From Paracoccus aminophilus JCM 7686 (GTDB lineage Bacteria > Pseudomonadota > Alphaproteobacteria > Rhodobacterales > Rhodobacteraceae), in assembly GCF_000444995.1 (NCBI RefSeq), contig NC_022041.1, positions 1,524,001 through 1,588,000 of the forward strand: DNA of 64,000 nt. The letters run 5' to 3'. Position numbers and translations under genes: made by a program. The notes under the pieces were generated by a model. That model saw only the letters and a program-made list of their open reading frames with translations, was not told where the DNA came from and did not search any database. Each line of letters opens with the position of its first letter. Within the stretch, counting starts at the first letter, position 1. This document shows positions 55,034 through 62,668 of this stretch, piece by piece.

Positions 55034-55860
55034 TGGACTGGCTCACCCTTCCCTTCTCCTTCCCCTTCATGCGCGATGCGGCGCTGATCGGGATCACCAT
55101 CTCGATCCCGGCGGGGCTGATGTCCTGTTATCTCGTCCTCAAGGGCTGGTCCTTGATGGGAGACGCGGTCAGCCATGCGATCCTGCCGGGCGTGGTCATC
55201 GCCTATATGATCGGCGCGCCGCTGCTTCTGGGCGCTTTCGTCGCGGGCATGATCTGTTCGCTGGCGACCGGGTTCTTGCAGACAAACAGCCGCGTCAAAC
55301 AGGATACGGTGCTGGGCGTCGTCATGTCGGGCATGTTCGGTCTGGGGGTCGTGCTTTACACGCAGGTCCGCTCGTCGATCCATCTCGACCATATCCTCTT
55401 TGGCAATATGCTGGGGGTCGGGCCGCAGGATCTGGCGCTGTCGGCCGTGATTTCGGCGGTGGTCGTGCTGGCGCTTTTGGCGAAATGGCGGGACTTCGCG
55501 CTGTTGAGCTTTGATCCGGTGCAGGCGCGGGTTGCGGGGTTGCCGGTCACGCTGCTCCATTACAGGCTCTTGACCATGCTCTCGCTCACGGTCGTCTCGA
55601 TGCTGAGCGCCGTCGGCATCATCCTCTCTGTCGCGCTGCTGATCGCCCCCGGCGCCATCGCCTTCCTGATCACGCGCAGCCTTGGCCGGATGCTGGTCAT
55701 GGCGGTGGTGGTCGCGGTCTCGGCCTCGCTCATTGGGGTCTGGGCGAGCTTCTGGCTCGATTCCTCGCCTGCTGCGACAATTGTGCTGCTGCTCACGCTG
55801 ATCTTCATCGCGGCCTTCGTCTATCGCCAGATCCAAACCCGCCGCCTCAGCGCGGCCTAG
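55033..55860 (+). CDS. sitD: Mn/Fe ABC transporter permease (SitD type)
   Basis: A 275-residue ABC-3 permease with the same signature (LVLKGWSLMGDAVSHAILPGVVIAYMIG) as its partner. GGAGG seven bases before ATG 55033 favours it over GTG 55030. It is the last gene of sitABCD; the VIT-family gene follows after 77 bases with no terminator of the T-tract type between them. Confidence 0.92.
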   Translation: MDWLTLPFSFPFMRDAALIGITISIPAGLMSCYLVLKGWSLMGDAVSHAILPGVVIAYMIGAPLLLGAFVAGMICSLATGFLQTNSRVKQDTVLGVVMSGMFGLGVVLYTQVRSSIHLDHILFGNMLGVGPQDLALSAVISAVVVLALLAKWRDFALLSFDPVQARVAGLPVTLLHYRLLTMLSLTVVSMLSAVGIILSVALLIAPGAIAFLITRSLGRMLVMAVVVAVSASLIGVWASFWLDSSPAATIVLLLTLIFIAAFVYRQIQTRRLSAA

Positions 55861-55874
55861 ACGAAAAATCGGCT

Positions 55875-55934
55875 AACCCCCTGTTCTTTCTCAGGCAGAG
55901 GACTATTCTCCGCCGCGACGAAAGAAAGGGGGTT
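55875..55934 (+). promoter_or_regulatory. Leader hairpin that sequesters the ribosome binding site of the VIT gene
   Basis: 55875-55890 and 55920-55934 are perfectly complementary over 15 base pairs with one bulged G (55883). The right arm contains the whole AAAGGGGG ribosome binding site, and the arm ends three bases before ATG 55938. The 29-base loop folds into a second stem (55894-55900 with 55908-55914, one mismatch) capped by a seven-base loop. No T-run follows, so it is not a terminator. In RNA form it would close translation initiation unless opened by a ligand, protein, temperature or ribosome passage. Confidence 0.7.
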
Positions 55935-55937
55935 CCG

Positions 55938-56660
55938 ATGAACCGACCACATCATCTGCCCGACCCGAGCGCCCATCCCGATGATCCCCATTATGTCGGC
56001 CGTCTGGGCTGGCTGCGCGCCGCGGTTCTGGGTGCGAATGACGGGATCGTCTCGACCGGCGCGATCATCATGGGCGTCGCCGCCGCAGAGCCGAGCCCCC
56101 GCGCCATTCTGATCGCCGGGGTGGCCGGTCTGACCGCAGGCGCGATGTCGATGGCGGCGGGGGAATATGTCTCTGTCCATTCGCAATCCGACACCGAGCG
56201 CGCCGATATCGAGCGCGAACGACAGGCTTTGCGCGACATGCCCGAGGATGAGCTGCACGAGCTCGCGGCGATCTACGAGGAACGCGGCATGACGCCCGCG
56301 ACCGCGTTGCAAGCTGCGCGCGAAGTCAGCGAACATGACGCGCTTGGTGCCCATATCCGCGACGAGCTGGGCCTGACCGAAGCCTCGGCCGCAAATCCGC
56401 TGCAAGCCGCGCTGACCTCGGCCGTGACCTTCAGCACGGCGGGCGCGGTGCCGCTTCTGGCCGCGATCATCGCGCCGATCGAGCATGTGCTGATCGCGGT
56501 CCTGCTGGCGACCGTCGTGGCCCTTGGCATCCTTGGTGCGATCGGTGCAAAAGCCGGCGGCGCGCCGATGGGGCGCGCCGCGTTGCGGGTCATGGTCTGG
56601 GGCACGATCGCCCTTGGCATCACTGCCGCCGTGGGCAAGATCTTCGGCGTCGCCGCTTAA
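55938..56660 (+). CDS. VIT1/CCC1-family Fe/Mn transporter
   Basis: A 240-residue protein of the VIT1/CCC1 family. The first helix pair carries the signature LGWLRAAVLGANDGIVSTGAIIMGVAAA and LTAGAMSMAAGEYVSVHSQSDTERAD, followed by a cytoplasmic helical Glu-rich region (ELHELAAIYEERGMTP) that supplies metal ligands in plant VIT1, and three further helices. Such proteins export or sequester Fe2+ or Mn2+. Following a Mn/Fe importer it may relieve overload. Ribosome binding site is inside a leader hairpin. Its stop overlaps the convergent peptide-transporter gene. Confidence 0.9.
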   Translation: MNRPHHLPDPSAHPDDPHYVGRLGWLRAAVLGANDGIVSTGAIIMGVAAAEPSPRAILIAGVAGLTAGAMSMAAGEYVSVHSQSDTERADIERERQALRDMPEDELHELAAIYEERGMTPATALQAAREVSEHDALGAHIRDELGLTEASAANPLQAALTSAVTFSTAGAVPLLAAIIAPIEHVLIAVLLATVVALGILGAIGAKAGGAPMGRAALRVMVWGTIALGITAAVGKIFGVAA

Positions 56661-57412
56661 GAGGCGCGCTCATAGCCGAGGCTCGCCTGAATCAGGCCGC
56701 GCGAATATTCGCTTGCGGCCTGATGCGAGCGCAGGGTTGCGACATCCATGATCTCGACCATCTCGCCGCCGCGCATCACCGCCAGCCGGTCGCACATATG
56801 GCTGACGACCGAGAGGTCATGGCTGACCATGACATAGGTCAGGCCACGCTCGCGGCGCAGATCGGCCAAGAGGTTCAGGATCTCTGCCTGAACCGAGACA
56901 TCCAGCGCCGAGGTCGGCTCGTCGAGCAGCAAGAGCTCGGGCTCTGCGGCCAAGGCGCGGGCAATCGCGACGCGCTGGCGCTGCCCGCCCGACAGCTGGT
57001 GCGGGTAACGGAAGCGGAAGCCCTTGCCCAAACCCACCGCGTCAAGCAGCTTGGTGATGCGCGCGTCGATATCGGTCATGCCCTGCAGGCGCAGGGTCTC
57101 CGACAGGACCGCATCGACCGAATGGCGCGGGTGCAGGCTGGCATAGGGGTCTTGAAAGACCATCTGCACCTTCTTGTAAAAGCCGCGGCTGCGGCGGCTG
57201 CCCTGCACCTTTTCGCCCTCGACCGAGACATCGCCCGACCAGGTCTCGATCAGCCCGGTAATCGCACGCAGGATCGTCGATTTGCCCGAGCCGCTTTCGC
57301 CGACCAGACCAAAGCTTTCGCCACGCGGGACGTTGAAGCTGACGCCTTTGACCGCGTTGACGCGGTTGTGGCTCTGGCCGAACCAGACATGGAGGTTCTG
57401 GACATCGAGCAT
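56657..57412 (-). CDS. Peptide ABC transporter ATPase (DppF type), short form
   Basis: A 251-residue ATPase: Walker [25 protein letters not shown], signature [15 protein letters not shown], Walker [24 protein letters not shown]. It stops right after the ABC core at [15 protein letters not shown], so the C-terminal HPY (oligopeptide) domain with its cysteines is missing. ATG 57412 is preferred over GTG 57415 because GGGAGG is six bases upstream. Last gene of the second peptide importer on the minus strand. Confidence 0.9.
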   Translation of the reverse strand: MLDVQNLHVWFGQSHNRVNAVKGVSFNVPRGESFGLVGESGSGKSTILRAITGLIETWSGDVSVEGEKVQGSRRSRGFYKKVQMVFQDPYASLHPRHSVDAVLSETLRLQGMTDIDARITKLLDAVGLGKGFRFRYPHQLSGGQRQRVAIARALAAEPELLLLDEPTSALDVSVQAEILNLLADLRRERGLTYVMVSHDLSVVSHMCDRLAVMRGGEMVEIMDVATLRSHQAASEYSRGLIQASLGYERAS

Positions 57413-58281
57413 CACAGCCCTCCCGGAAATTGGGTTTCGATTTCCTCGTCGCGCCAGCTCTCCTGACGCTCAAGGACGGCCAGCCGCTCGACCGGCTGAT
57501 CGAGGCGCGGCAGGCTGTTCAGCAACCCGCGCGTATAGGGATGCTGGGCCTGATGCAGATCCTTCGCGGCCAAAGTCTCGACGACGCGGCCCGCATACAT
57601 GATCAGCACGCGATCGCAGAATTGCGAGACGAGATTGAGATCATGGCTGATGAAGATCAGCCCCATGCCGCGGTCCCGGACCAGCCGGTCCATGATGTTC
57701 AGGACTTCCGCCCGGACCGAGACATCCAGCGCCGAGGTCGGCTCATCCGCGATCAGGATTTCGGGATCGGGCGCGAGCATCATTGCGATCATGATGCGCT
57801 GGCCCATGCCGCCCGAAACCTCATGCGGATAGGCGTTGAAAACCCGCTCGGGATCGCGGATCTGGACCGCCGCCAGCATATCGAGCGCCTTGCGTTTGGC
57901 TTCAGTGCGCCCGGCGCCGGTGCTCTGGCGATAGGCCTCGATGATCTGGGCGCCGATGGTCATCACCGGATTGAGGCTGAACTTCGGATCCTGCATGACC
58001 ATCGAGATCTTGCGGCCCCGGATCTTGCGCATCTCGCGCGGGCTGAGGTTCAGGATCGACTGGCCGTCAAGCTCCATTTTGTCGGCGCTGACCTTGCCCG
58101 GCGGGCGGATGAGGCCGAGCACCGAGCGCCCGGTCATCGACTTGCCGGACCCGGATTCGCCGACAACGCCCAAACGCTCGCGCCCGAGATCAAAGCTGAC
58201 CCCGCGCACGACATCGACAAGCCCGGTGCGGGTCGGGAAGGTCACTTTGAGATTGCGGACCTTGAGAAGCGGCTCGCTCAT
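57412..58281 (-). CDS. Peptide ABC transporter ATPase (DppD type), short form
   Basis: A 289-residue ATPase: Walker [24 protein letters not shown], signature VSGGMGQRIMIAMML, Walker [23 protein letters not shown]. It ends QHPYTRGLLNSLPRLD followed by a short polar tail and has no HPY cysteines, unlike oppD in the first importer. One base overlaps the next ATPase at the TGATG junction. Works as a heterodimer with the DppF-type partner. Confidence 0.9.
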   Translation of the reverse strand: MSEPLLKVRNLKVTFPTRTGLVDVVRGVSFDLGRERLGVVGESGSGKSMTGRSVLGLIRPPGKVSADKMELDGQSILNLSPREMRKIRGRKISMVMQDPKFSLNPVMTIGAQIIEAYRQSTGAGRTEAKRKALDMLAAVQIRDPERVFNAYPHEVSGGMGQRIMIAMMLAPDPEILIADEPTSALDVSVRAEVLNIMDRLVRDRGMGLIFISHDLNLVSQFCDRVLIMYAGRVVETLAAKDLHQAQHPYTRGLLNSLPRLDQPVERLAVLERQESWRDEEIETQFPGGL

Positions 58282-59186
58282 TCCTTCGCCCCTTTCGGAT
58301 CGAGAACATCGCGCAGGCCATCACCGAGAAGGTTGAAAGCAAGGCTGACGATGAAGATCGCGAGGCCCGGCATGGCCGCGACCCACCAGTAATCCATGAT
58401 GAAGCTGCGCCCGTCGGAAATCATCGCGCCCCATTCCGCCAGCGGCGGCTGCGCGCCAAGGCCAAGGAAGCCAAGCCCGGCCGCCGAGAGAATGATCCCC
58501 GCCATATCCAGCGCAACCCGCACGATCATCGAGCTCATGCACAGGGGCCAGATGTGGCGGATCAGCAGGCGGAAGGGCCCCGCGCCCTGCAGACGTGCGG
58601 CGGCGATGAAATCGGCGCGCCGGATCGTCAGGGTCTCGGCACGCGCCAGCCGCGCATAAGGTGGCCAGGAGGTCAGCGCGAGCGCGAGCACCGCATTGCC
58701 GATCCCCGGCCCCATCGCGGCGACAAAGGCCAGCGCGAGAATAAGCTTCGGGAAGGCGAGGAAAATATCGGTCACGCGCATCAGCACCTGATCGACCCAG
58801 CCCCCGGCAAAGCCTGCGACCGTGCCGATGAAGAGGCCAAGGATCGGCGCGATCAGCGCCACGGTGCCGACGATGAACAGCGTCGTGCGCGAGCCCCAGA
58901 TCAGGCGCGAGAGAATGTCGCGCCCGAGCGAATCCGTGCCCAGCCAATGCGCCGCCGACGGCGGCTTCAACCGGTCGCCGAGGTTTTGCGCATAGGGGCT
59001 ATAGGGCGACAGGAGCGGCGCGAAGATGGCCGTCAGCACGAGCAGGATCAGGATGATCAGCCCCAGCATCGCCAGCTTGTTGCGGCGAAACGTCAGCCAG
59101 CCCTGATAAAGCGCGCCAAGCCTTGCCTGCCGCCGCGTCTGCGGGGCATCGGACAAGAGCCATTCGCGCCTCGTCATCTCACTCAT
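58278..59186 (-). CDS. Peptide ABC transporter permease (DppC type)
   Basis: A 302-residue permease: RRNKLAMLGLIILILLVLTAIF opens the OppC_N-type helix, HWLGTDSLGRDILSRLIWGSRT is the signature, and the EAA loop is FIAAARLQGAGPFRLLIRHIWP. Overlaps the downstream ATPase by four bases. With the upstream permease it forms the channel. Confidence 0.92.
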   Translation of the reverse strand: MSEMTRREWLLSDAPQTRRQARLGALYQGWLTFRRNKLAMLGLIILILLVLTAIFAPLLSPYSPYAQNLGDRLKPPSAAHWLGTDSLGRDILSRLIWGSRTTLFIVGTVALIAPILGLFIGTVAGFAGGWVDQVLMRVTDIFLAFPKLILALAFVAAMGPGIGNAVLALALTSWPPYARLARAETLTIRRADFIAAARLQGAGPFRLLIRHIWPLCMSSMIVRVALDMAGIILSAAGLGFLGLGAQPPLAEWGAMISDGRSFIMDYWWVAAMPGLAIFIVSLAFNLLGDGLRDVLDPKGAKE

Positions 59187-59213
59187 GGGAGTCCTTTCGA
59201 ATGGTCGTCCAGC

Positions 59214-60332
59214 TCACTCGGACCGGGGGTCGAGGATGCGGTAGAGAATATCGCTCAGAAGGTTCAGACCGATGAAGCAGGTGCCAATGACGACCGTGCC
59301 GCCCAGAACCGCGTTCATGTCACCCGCGAGCATCGCTTTGGTCACATATTGCCCAATGCCGGGCCAGCTGAAGATGATCTCGGTCAGGACCGAGCCCTCC
59401 AGCAGCGAGGCAAAACTCAGCGCAATCACCGTGACCAGCGGCACCGCAATATTGCGGAAGGCATGGCGCCAGATCACCCGGGTCTCGGACAGGCCCTTCA
59501 CGCGCGCGGTCAGGATATATTCCGACGACATTTGCTCCAGCATGAAGCTGCGGGTCATGCGGCTGATATAGGCGAGGCTAAAATAGCCCAAGAGCGTCGC
59601 GGGCAGGATGATATGGGAAAACGCATCGCGGAAGGCCGCCCAATCGCCCGCGATCAGGCTGTCGATCAGGATCATGCCGGTGCGCTCGGTCACCATGCCG
59701 TCAAAGAGAATGCCTTGGCGGCCCGGTCCACCGACCCAGCCGAGGATGCCGTAAAAGACCAAAAGCCCCATCAGCCCGAGCCAGAAGATCGGCATCGAAT
59801 AGCCGACCAGCGCCACGACCCGCGCGATCTGGTCGATCCAGCCGCCACGGCGCGCGGCGGCAATGACGCCAAGTGGCACACCGACGCTCACGCCGATCAG
59901 CGTGCCAAGCGCGGCGAGCTCCAAGGTTGCCGGGAAGACGCGCTTGAGATCGGAGACCACCGGATGGCCAGTCGAGATCGACATGCCGAAATTGCCATGC
60001 AGCACATCCCAGACATAGATCGCGAATTGGCGCCACAGCGGCTGGTCGAGCCCCAGCGCGCGGTAGGCCGCATCATATTGCGCCTGCGTCGCCCGCTCGC
60101 CCACGATCTTGAGCACCGGGTCGATCGGCATGACGCGACCAATGATGAAGGTCACGACCAGAAGGCCGAGCAGCGTCAGGGCAAGCGACAGCAAAAGGCC
60201 GCCAAAAAGGCGCAGCCTGCGGCCAAGCGCCGATGAGCCAAAGGAAGGGGCTCCGTTCGGGGCCGGGGAATGCGGGGCCGGCGCGGCGGAGTTGTCTCCG
60301 CCCGCGCCTTTGACTGTATCGCTCACGTTCAA
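59214..60332 (-). CDS. Peptide ABC transporter permease (DppB type)
   Basis: A 372-residue permease. Residues 1-38 are a Pro/Ala/Gly-rich extension; helix 1 is FGGLLLSLALTLLGLLVVTFIIGR and the EAA loop is EYILTARVKGLSETRVIWRHAFRN. The start is a TTG at 60332, three bases after the binding-protein stop, with AAGGGCG in the end of that gene; GTG 60326 is an alternative. DppB homologues usually start near residue 38, so the extension may not be translated if a downstream start is used. Confidence 0.88.
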   Translation of the reverse strand: MNVSDTVKGAGGDNSAAPAPHSPAPNGAPSFGSSALGRRLRLFGGLLLSLALTLLGLLVVTFIIGRVMPIDPVLKIVGERATQAQYDAAYRALGLDQPLWRQFAIYVWDVLHGNFGMSISTGHPVVSDLKRVFPATLELAALGTLIGVSVGVPLGVIAAARRGGWIDQIARVVALVGYSMPIFWLGLMGLLVFYGILGWVGGPGRQGILFDGMVTERTGMILIDSLIAGDWAAFRDAFSHIILPATLLGYFSLAYISRMTRSFMLEQMSSEYILTARVKGLSETRVIWRHAFRNIAVPLVTVIALSFASLLEGSVLTEIIFSWPGIGQYVTKAMLAGDMNAVLGGTVVIGTCFIGLNLLSDILYRILDPRSE

Positions 60333-60335
60333 GGA

Positions 60336-61931
60336 TTATTCGCCCTTGGTGACCTGACGATAGTAGACCGAAGCCACGGCGCCGCCGCTGTTCCAATGGT
60401 CCACATTCTTCTGCATCGCATCCTGACCGATCTTCTGGAAGAGCGGCACGATCGGCGCGATATCGCGATATTCCTGCTGGATATCGAGATATTCCTGCTT
60501 ACGCTTGTCGGCATCGCCTTCGAGCGTCGCCGCCATTGCCTTCTTCTGCAGATCCTCCGGCACGGCCCAGGCGTTGCGCCATGCGAGCTCGGAATGCTTC
60601 ACATCCGGCGAGTTGTTCGGGTTGATCGCGAAGGTCGAGACGTTGGTGTTCGGATCCGCGTAATCGGTGCCCCATTCGCCGATGAAGATCGGGACCTGAC
60701 GCGCGCGGTAAGCATCGAGCACCTGCGCCCCGGTCATCTGCTGGATTTCCAGCGTCAGCCCGGCCTGCGCCATCGAGGCTTGCAGCGTCTGCGCGACGTT
60801 GACGTAATCGGCGATATCGCGGACGACAGTCTTGATCGTGCCCGAGGTGATCCCGGCATCGTTCAGGATCTTCTTGGCCTTTTCAACGTCATAGGTCCAA
60901 GGATTGTCGTCGCTCGCGCCCAGATAGCCGGTCGGAACGATGTTTTGGTGAACCTTCCACTGGCCTTTCAGGAAGCTGCCTTCCATCCCCTTGTAATCGA
61001 CGAGATATTTCATCGCCTCGATCACCGCCGGGTTCGACAGCAGCTTGTCGTTCTGGTTCAGACCCATATAGAGCAGACGGCCGCGCGGTTCGGTCACGAT
61101 CTTGACCGTGTCCTTGGTCTCGACGCCCTCGACATCGGTCGGGCTGAGGTTGCGCGCAACGTCGACATCGCCCTGTTCGAGCAGCAGACGCTGCGCCGAG
61201 CTTTCCTGAACATGGCGCACGATCACGCGCTTCATCGCGGGCTCGCCGTTCCAATAGCCCGCGAAGGAGGCGAGCTGAACCTGCTCATTCGGCTTCCAGG
61301 CCGCCAGCGTGAACGGACCCGAGCCCGCTTCGTTCTGACCGAGCCATTTGTTGCCGAAATCATCGCCCTCGACATGGGGAAGCACGGTTTCCTTGTCGAT
61401 CACCGAAGCGACGCTGGCGGTCAGGCTGTTCAGCACCAGCGAGTAAGCATAGGGTTGGTCAAGCTTGATGATCAGCTTGTCGCCGTCTGCTTTCACGTTT
61501 TCATCGACATTGTCCGGCGTCAGGCCGAACTGGGTCAGAATGAACGAGAGCCCTTTGTCGAGCTTCACCGCGCGCTGCAGCGACCAGGCGGCATCCTCGG
61601 CCCGGACCGGATTGCCCGAGTGGAATTTCACGCCGTCGCGCATCTTGAAGGTGATGGTCTTGTGGTCATCGCTGACTTCCCAGCTTTCGGCCAGCGCCGG
61701 CTTGAAGCCCGCCTCCATATCCAGCGGGTCGAAATCGACCAGACGATCATAGAGGTTGTTGGTGATGTTGATCCCCGAGAACTCCGAGCTTTGCGCCGTG
61801 TCCATCGTGATGATGTCATCAATCTGATCGGCCACCACCAACACATCTTTCGGAGTGTCGGCGAAAGCTGCCGGCGCAAAGGCCATGACAGAAGCCAGAA
61901 GCCCTGCGCGCAGCGAAAAACTCTTGATCAT
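60336..61931 (-). CDS. Peptide ABC transporter substrate-binding protein (DppA type)
   Basis: A 531-residue SBP_bac_5 protein with a Sec signal (MIKSFSLRAGLLASVMAFAPAAFA). Blocks: LYDRLVDFDPLDMEAGFKPALAESWEVSDD, TFKMRDGVKFHSGNPVRAEDAAWSLQRA and the C-terminal IFIGEWGTDYADPNTN. Ligand is probably a di- or oligopeptide, uncertain. It is the first gene of the minus-strand operon A-B-C-D-F, ending three bases before the next gene's TTG. Confidence 0.9.
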   Translation of the reverse strand: MIKSFSLRAGLLASVMAFAPAAFADTPKDVLVVADQIDDIITMDTAQSSEFSGINITNNLYDRLVDFDPLDMEAGFKPALAESWEVSDDHKTITFKMRDGVKFHSGNPVRAEDAAWSLQRAVKLDKGLSFILTQFGLTPDNVDENVKADGDKLIIKLDQPYAYSLVLNSLTASVASVIDKETVLPHVEGDDFGNKWLGQNEAGSGPFTLAAWKPNEQVQLASFAGYWNGEPAMKRVIVRHVQESSAQRLLLEQGDVDVARNLSPTDVEGVETKDTVKIVTEPRGRLLYMGLNQNDKLLSNPAVIEAMKYLVDYKGMEGSFLKGQWKVHQNIVPTGYLGASDDNPWTYDVEKAKKILNDAGITSGTIKTVVRDIADYVNVAQTLQASMAQAGLTLEIQQMTGAQVLDAYRARQVPIFIGEWGTDYADPNTNVSTFAINPNNSPDVKHSELAWRNAWAVPEDLQKKAMAATLEGDADKRKQEYLDIQQEYRDIAPIVPLFQKIGQDAMQKNVDHWNSGGAVASVYYRQVTKGE

Positions 61932-62089
61932 GGAGAACTTCCCTGTTGTCCCGCTTCGATTCTACGAAGCAATTAAGGGACCTAGCATTGCCGGAAGCGC
62001 AGCCGGGGGCAAGACCTTCGTCGCACGCACCGGGAAAATGCCGCGCTTTCTCATTAAGTCACCTGATTTCAGTCTATTGCGCGGCGCTG

Positions 62090-62596
62090 TTAATCCTTCG
62101 GTAAGGTCACGATTGCATTGTCCTTGATCGCCTCCATCGCGACATAGGTCGAGCTCGAGGCGACATGAGGCAAGGTCGAGATCCGTTCGGCCAGCACCCG
62201 GCGGTAATCGGTGATATCGGTGGTCCGGACCTTGAGAAGATAGTCGAAACCGCCCGCAATCATATGACATTCCTCGATTTCCGGCACTGCACGCACTGCA
62301 CGGTTGAAGGCCTGCAAAGCCGCCTCTCGGGTGTCCGACAGCTTCAGCTCGACAAAGGCCACATGCGCCAGATTCATCCGCACCGCTGAAATGATCGCGC
62401 GATAGCCCGCAATCACTCCGGCCGCTTCAAGCCGCTTCATCCGCGCCTGTACCGGGGTCTTGGAAAGCCCCACACGCCCCGCAAGTTCGGTTACACTGAG
62501 CCTGCCGTCCCGGGCGAGTTCCGCCAGAATCGCGCGGTCGGTGCGGTCAAGTTCAAATGGACCGTCACTTGGCTCTATTTTGGTCGTTTCGGCCAT
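62090..62596 (-). CDS. putR: Lrp/AsnC-family regulator, probable proline-responsive PutR
   Basis: A 168-residue Lrp. HTH LSVTELAGRVGLSKTPVQARMKRLEAAGVI (residues about 33-62) and the RAM ligand domain (VAFVELKLSDTREAALQAF then AGGFDYLLKVRTTDITDYRRVL) are typical. It is divergent from putA across 72 bases, which in Rhodobacterales and relatives marks PutR, a proline-dependent activator of putA. This is inference from position. No clear operator can be read. Confidence 0.8.
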   Translation of the reverse strand: MAETTKIEPSDGPFELDRTDRAILAELARDGRLSVTELAGRVGLSKTPVQARMKRLEAAGVIAGYRAIISAVRMNLAHVAFVELKLSDTREAALQAFNRAVRAVPEIEECHMIAGGFDYLLKVRTTDITDYRRVLAERISTLPHVASSSTYVAMEAIKDNAIVTLPKD

Positions 62597-62668
62597 CTAA
62601 CTGCTTCTCTTTAGTCGGAACGCTTTACCGATCAGCGATATATCCTCGTGAAAGTCAAGGAGTGCCGC

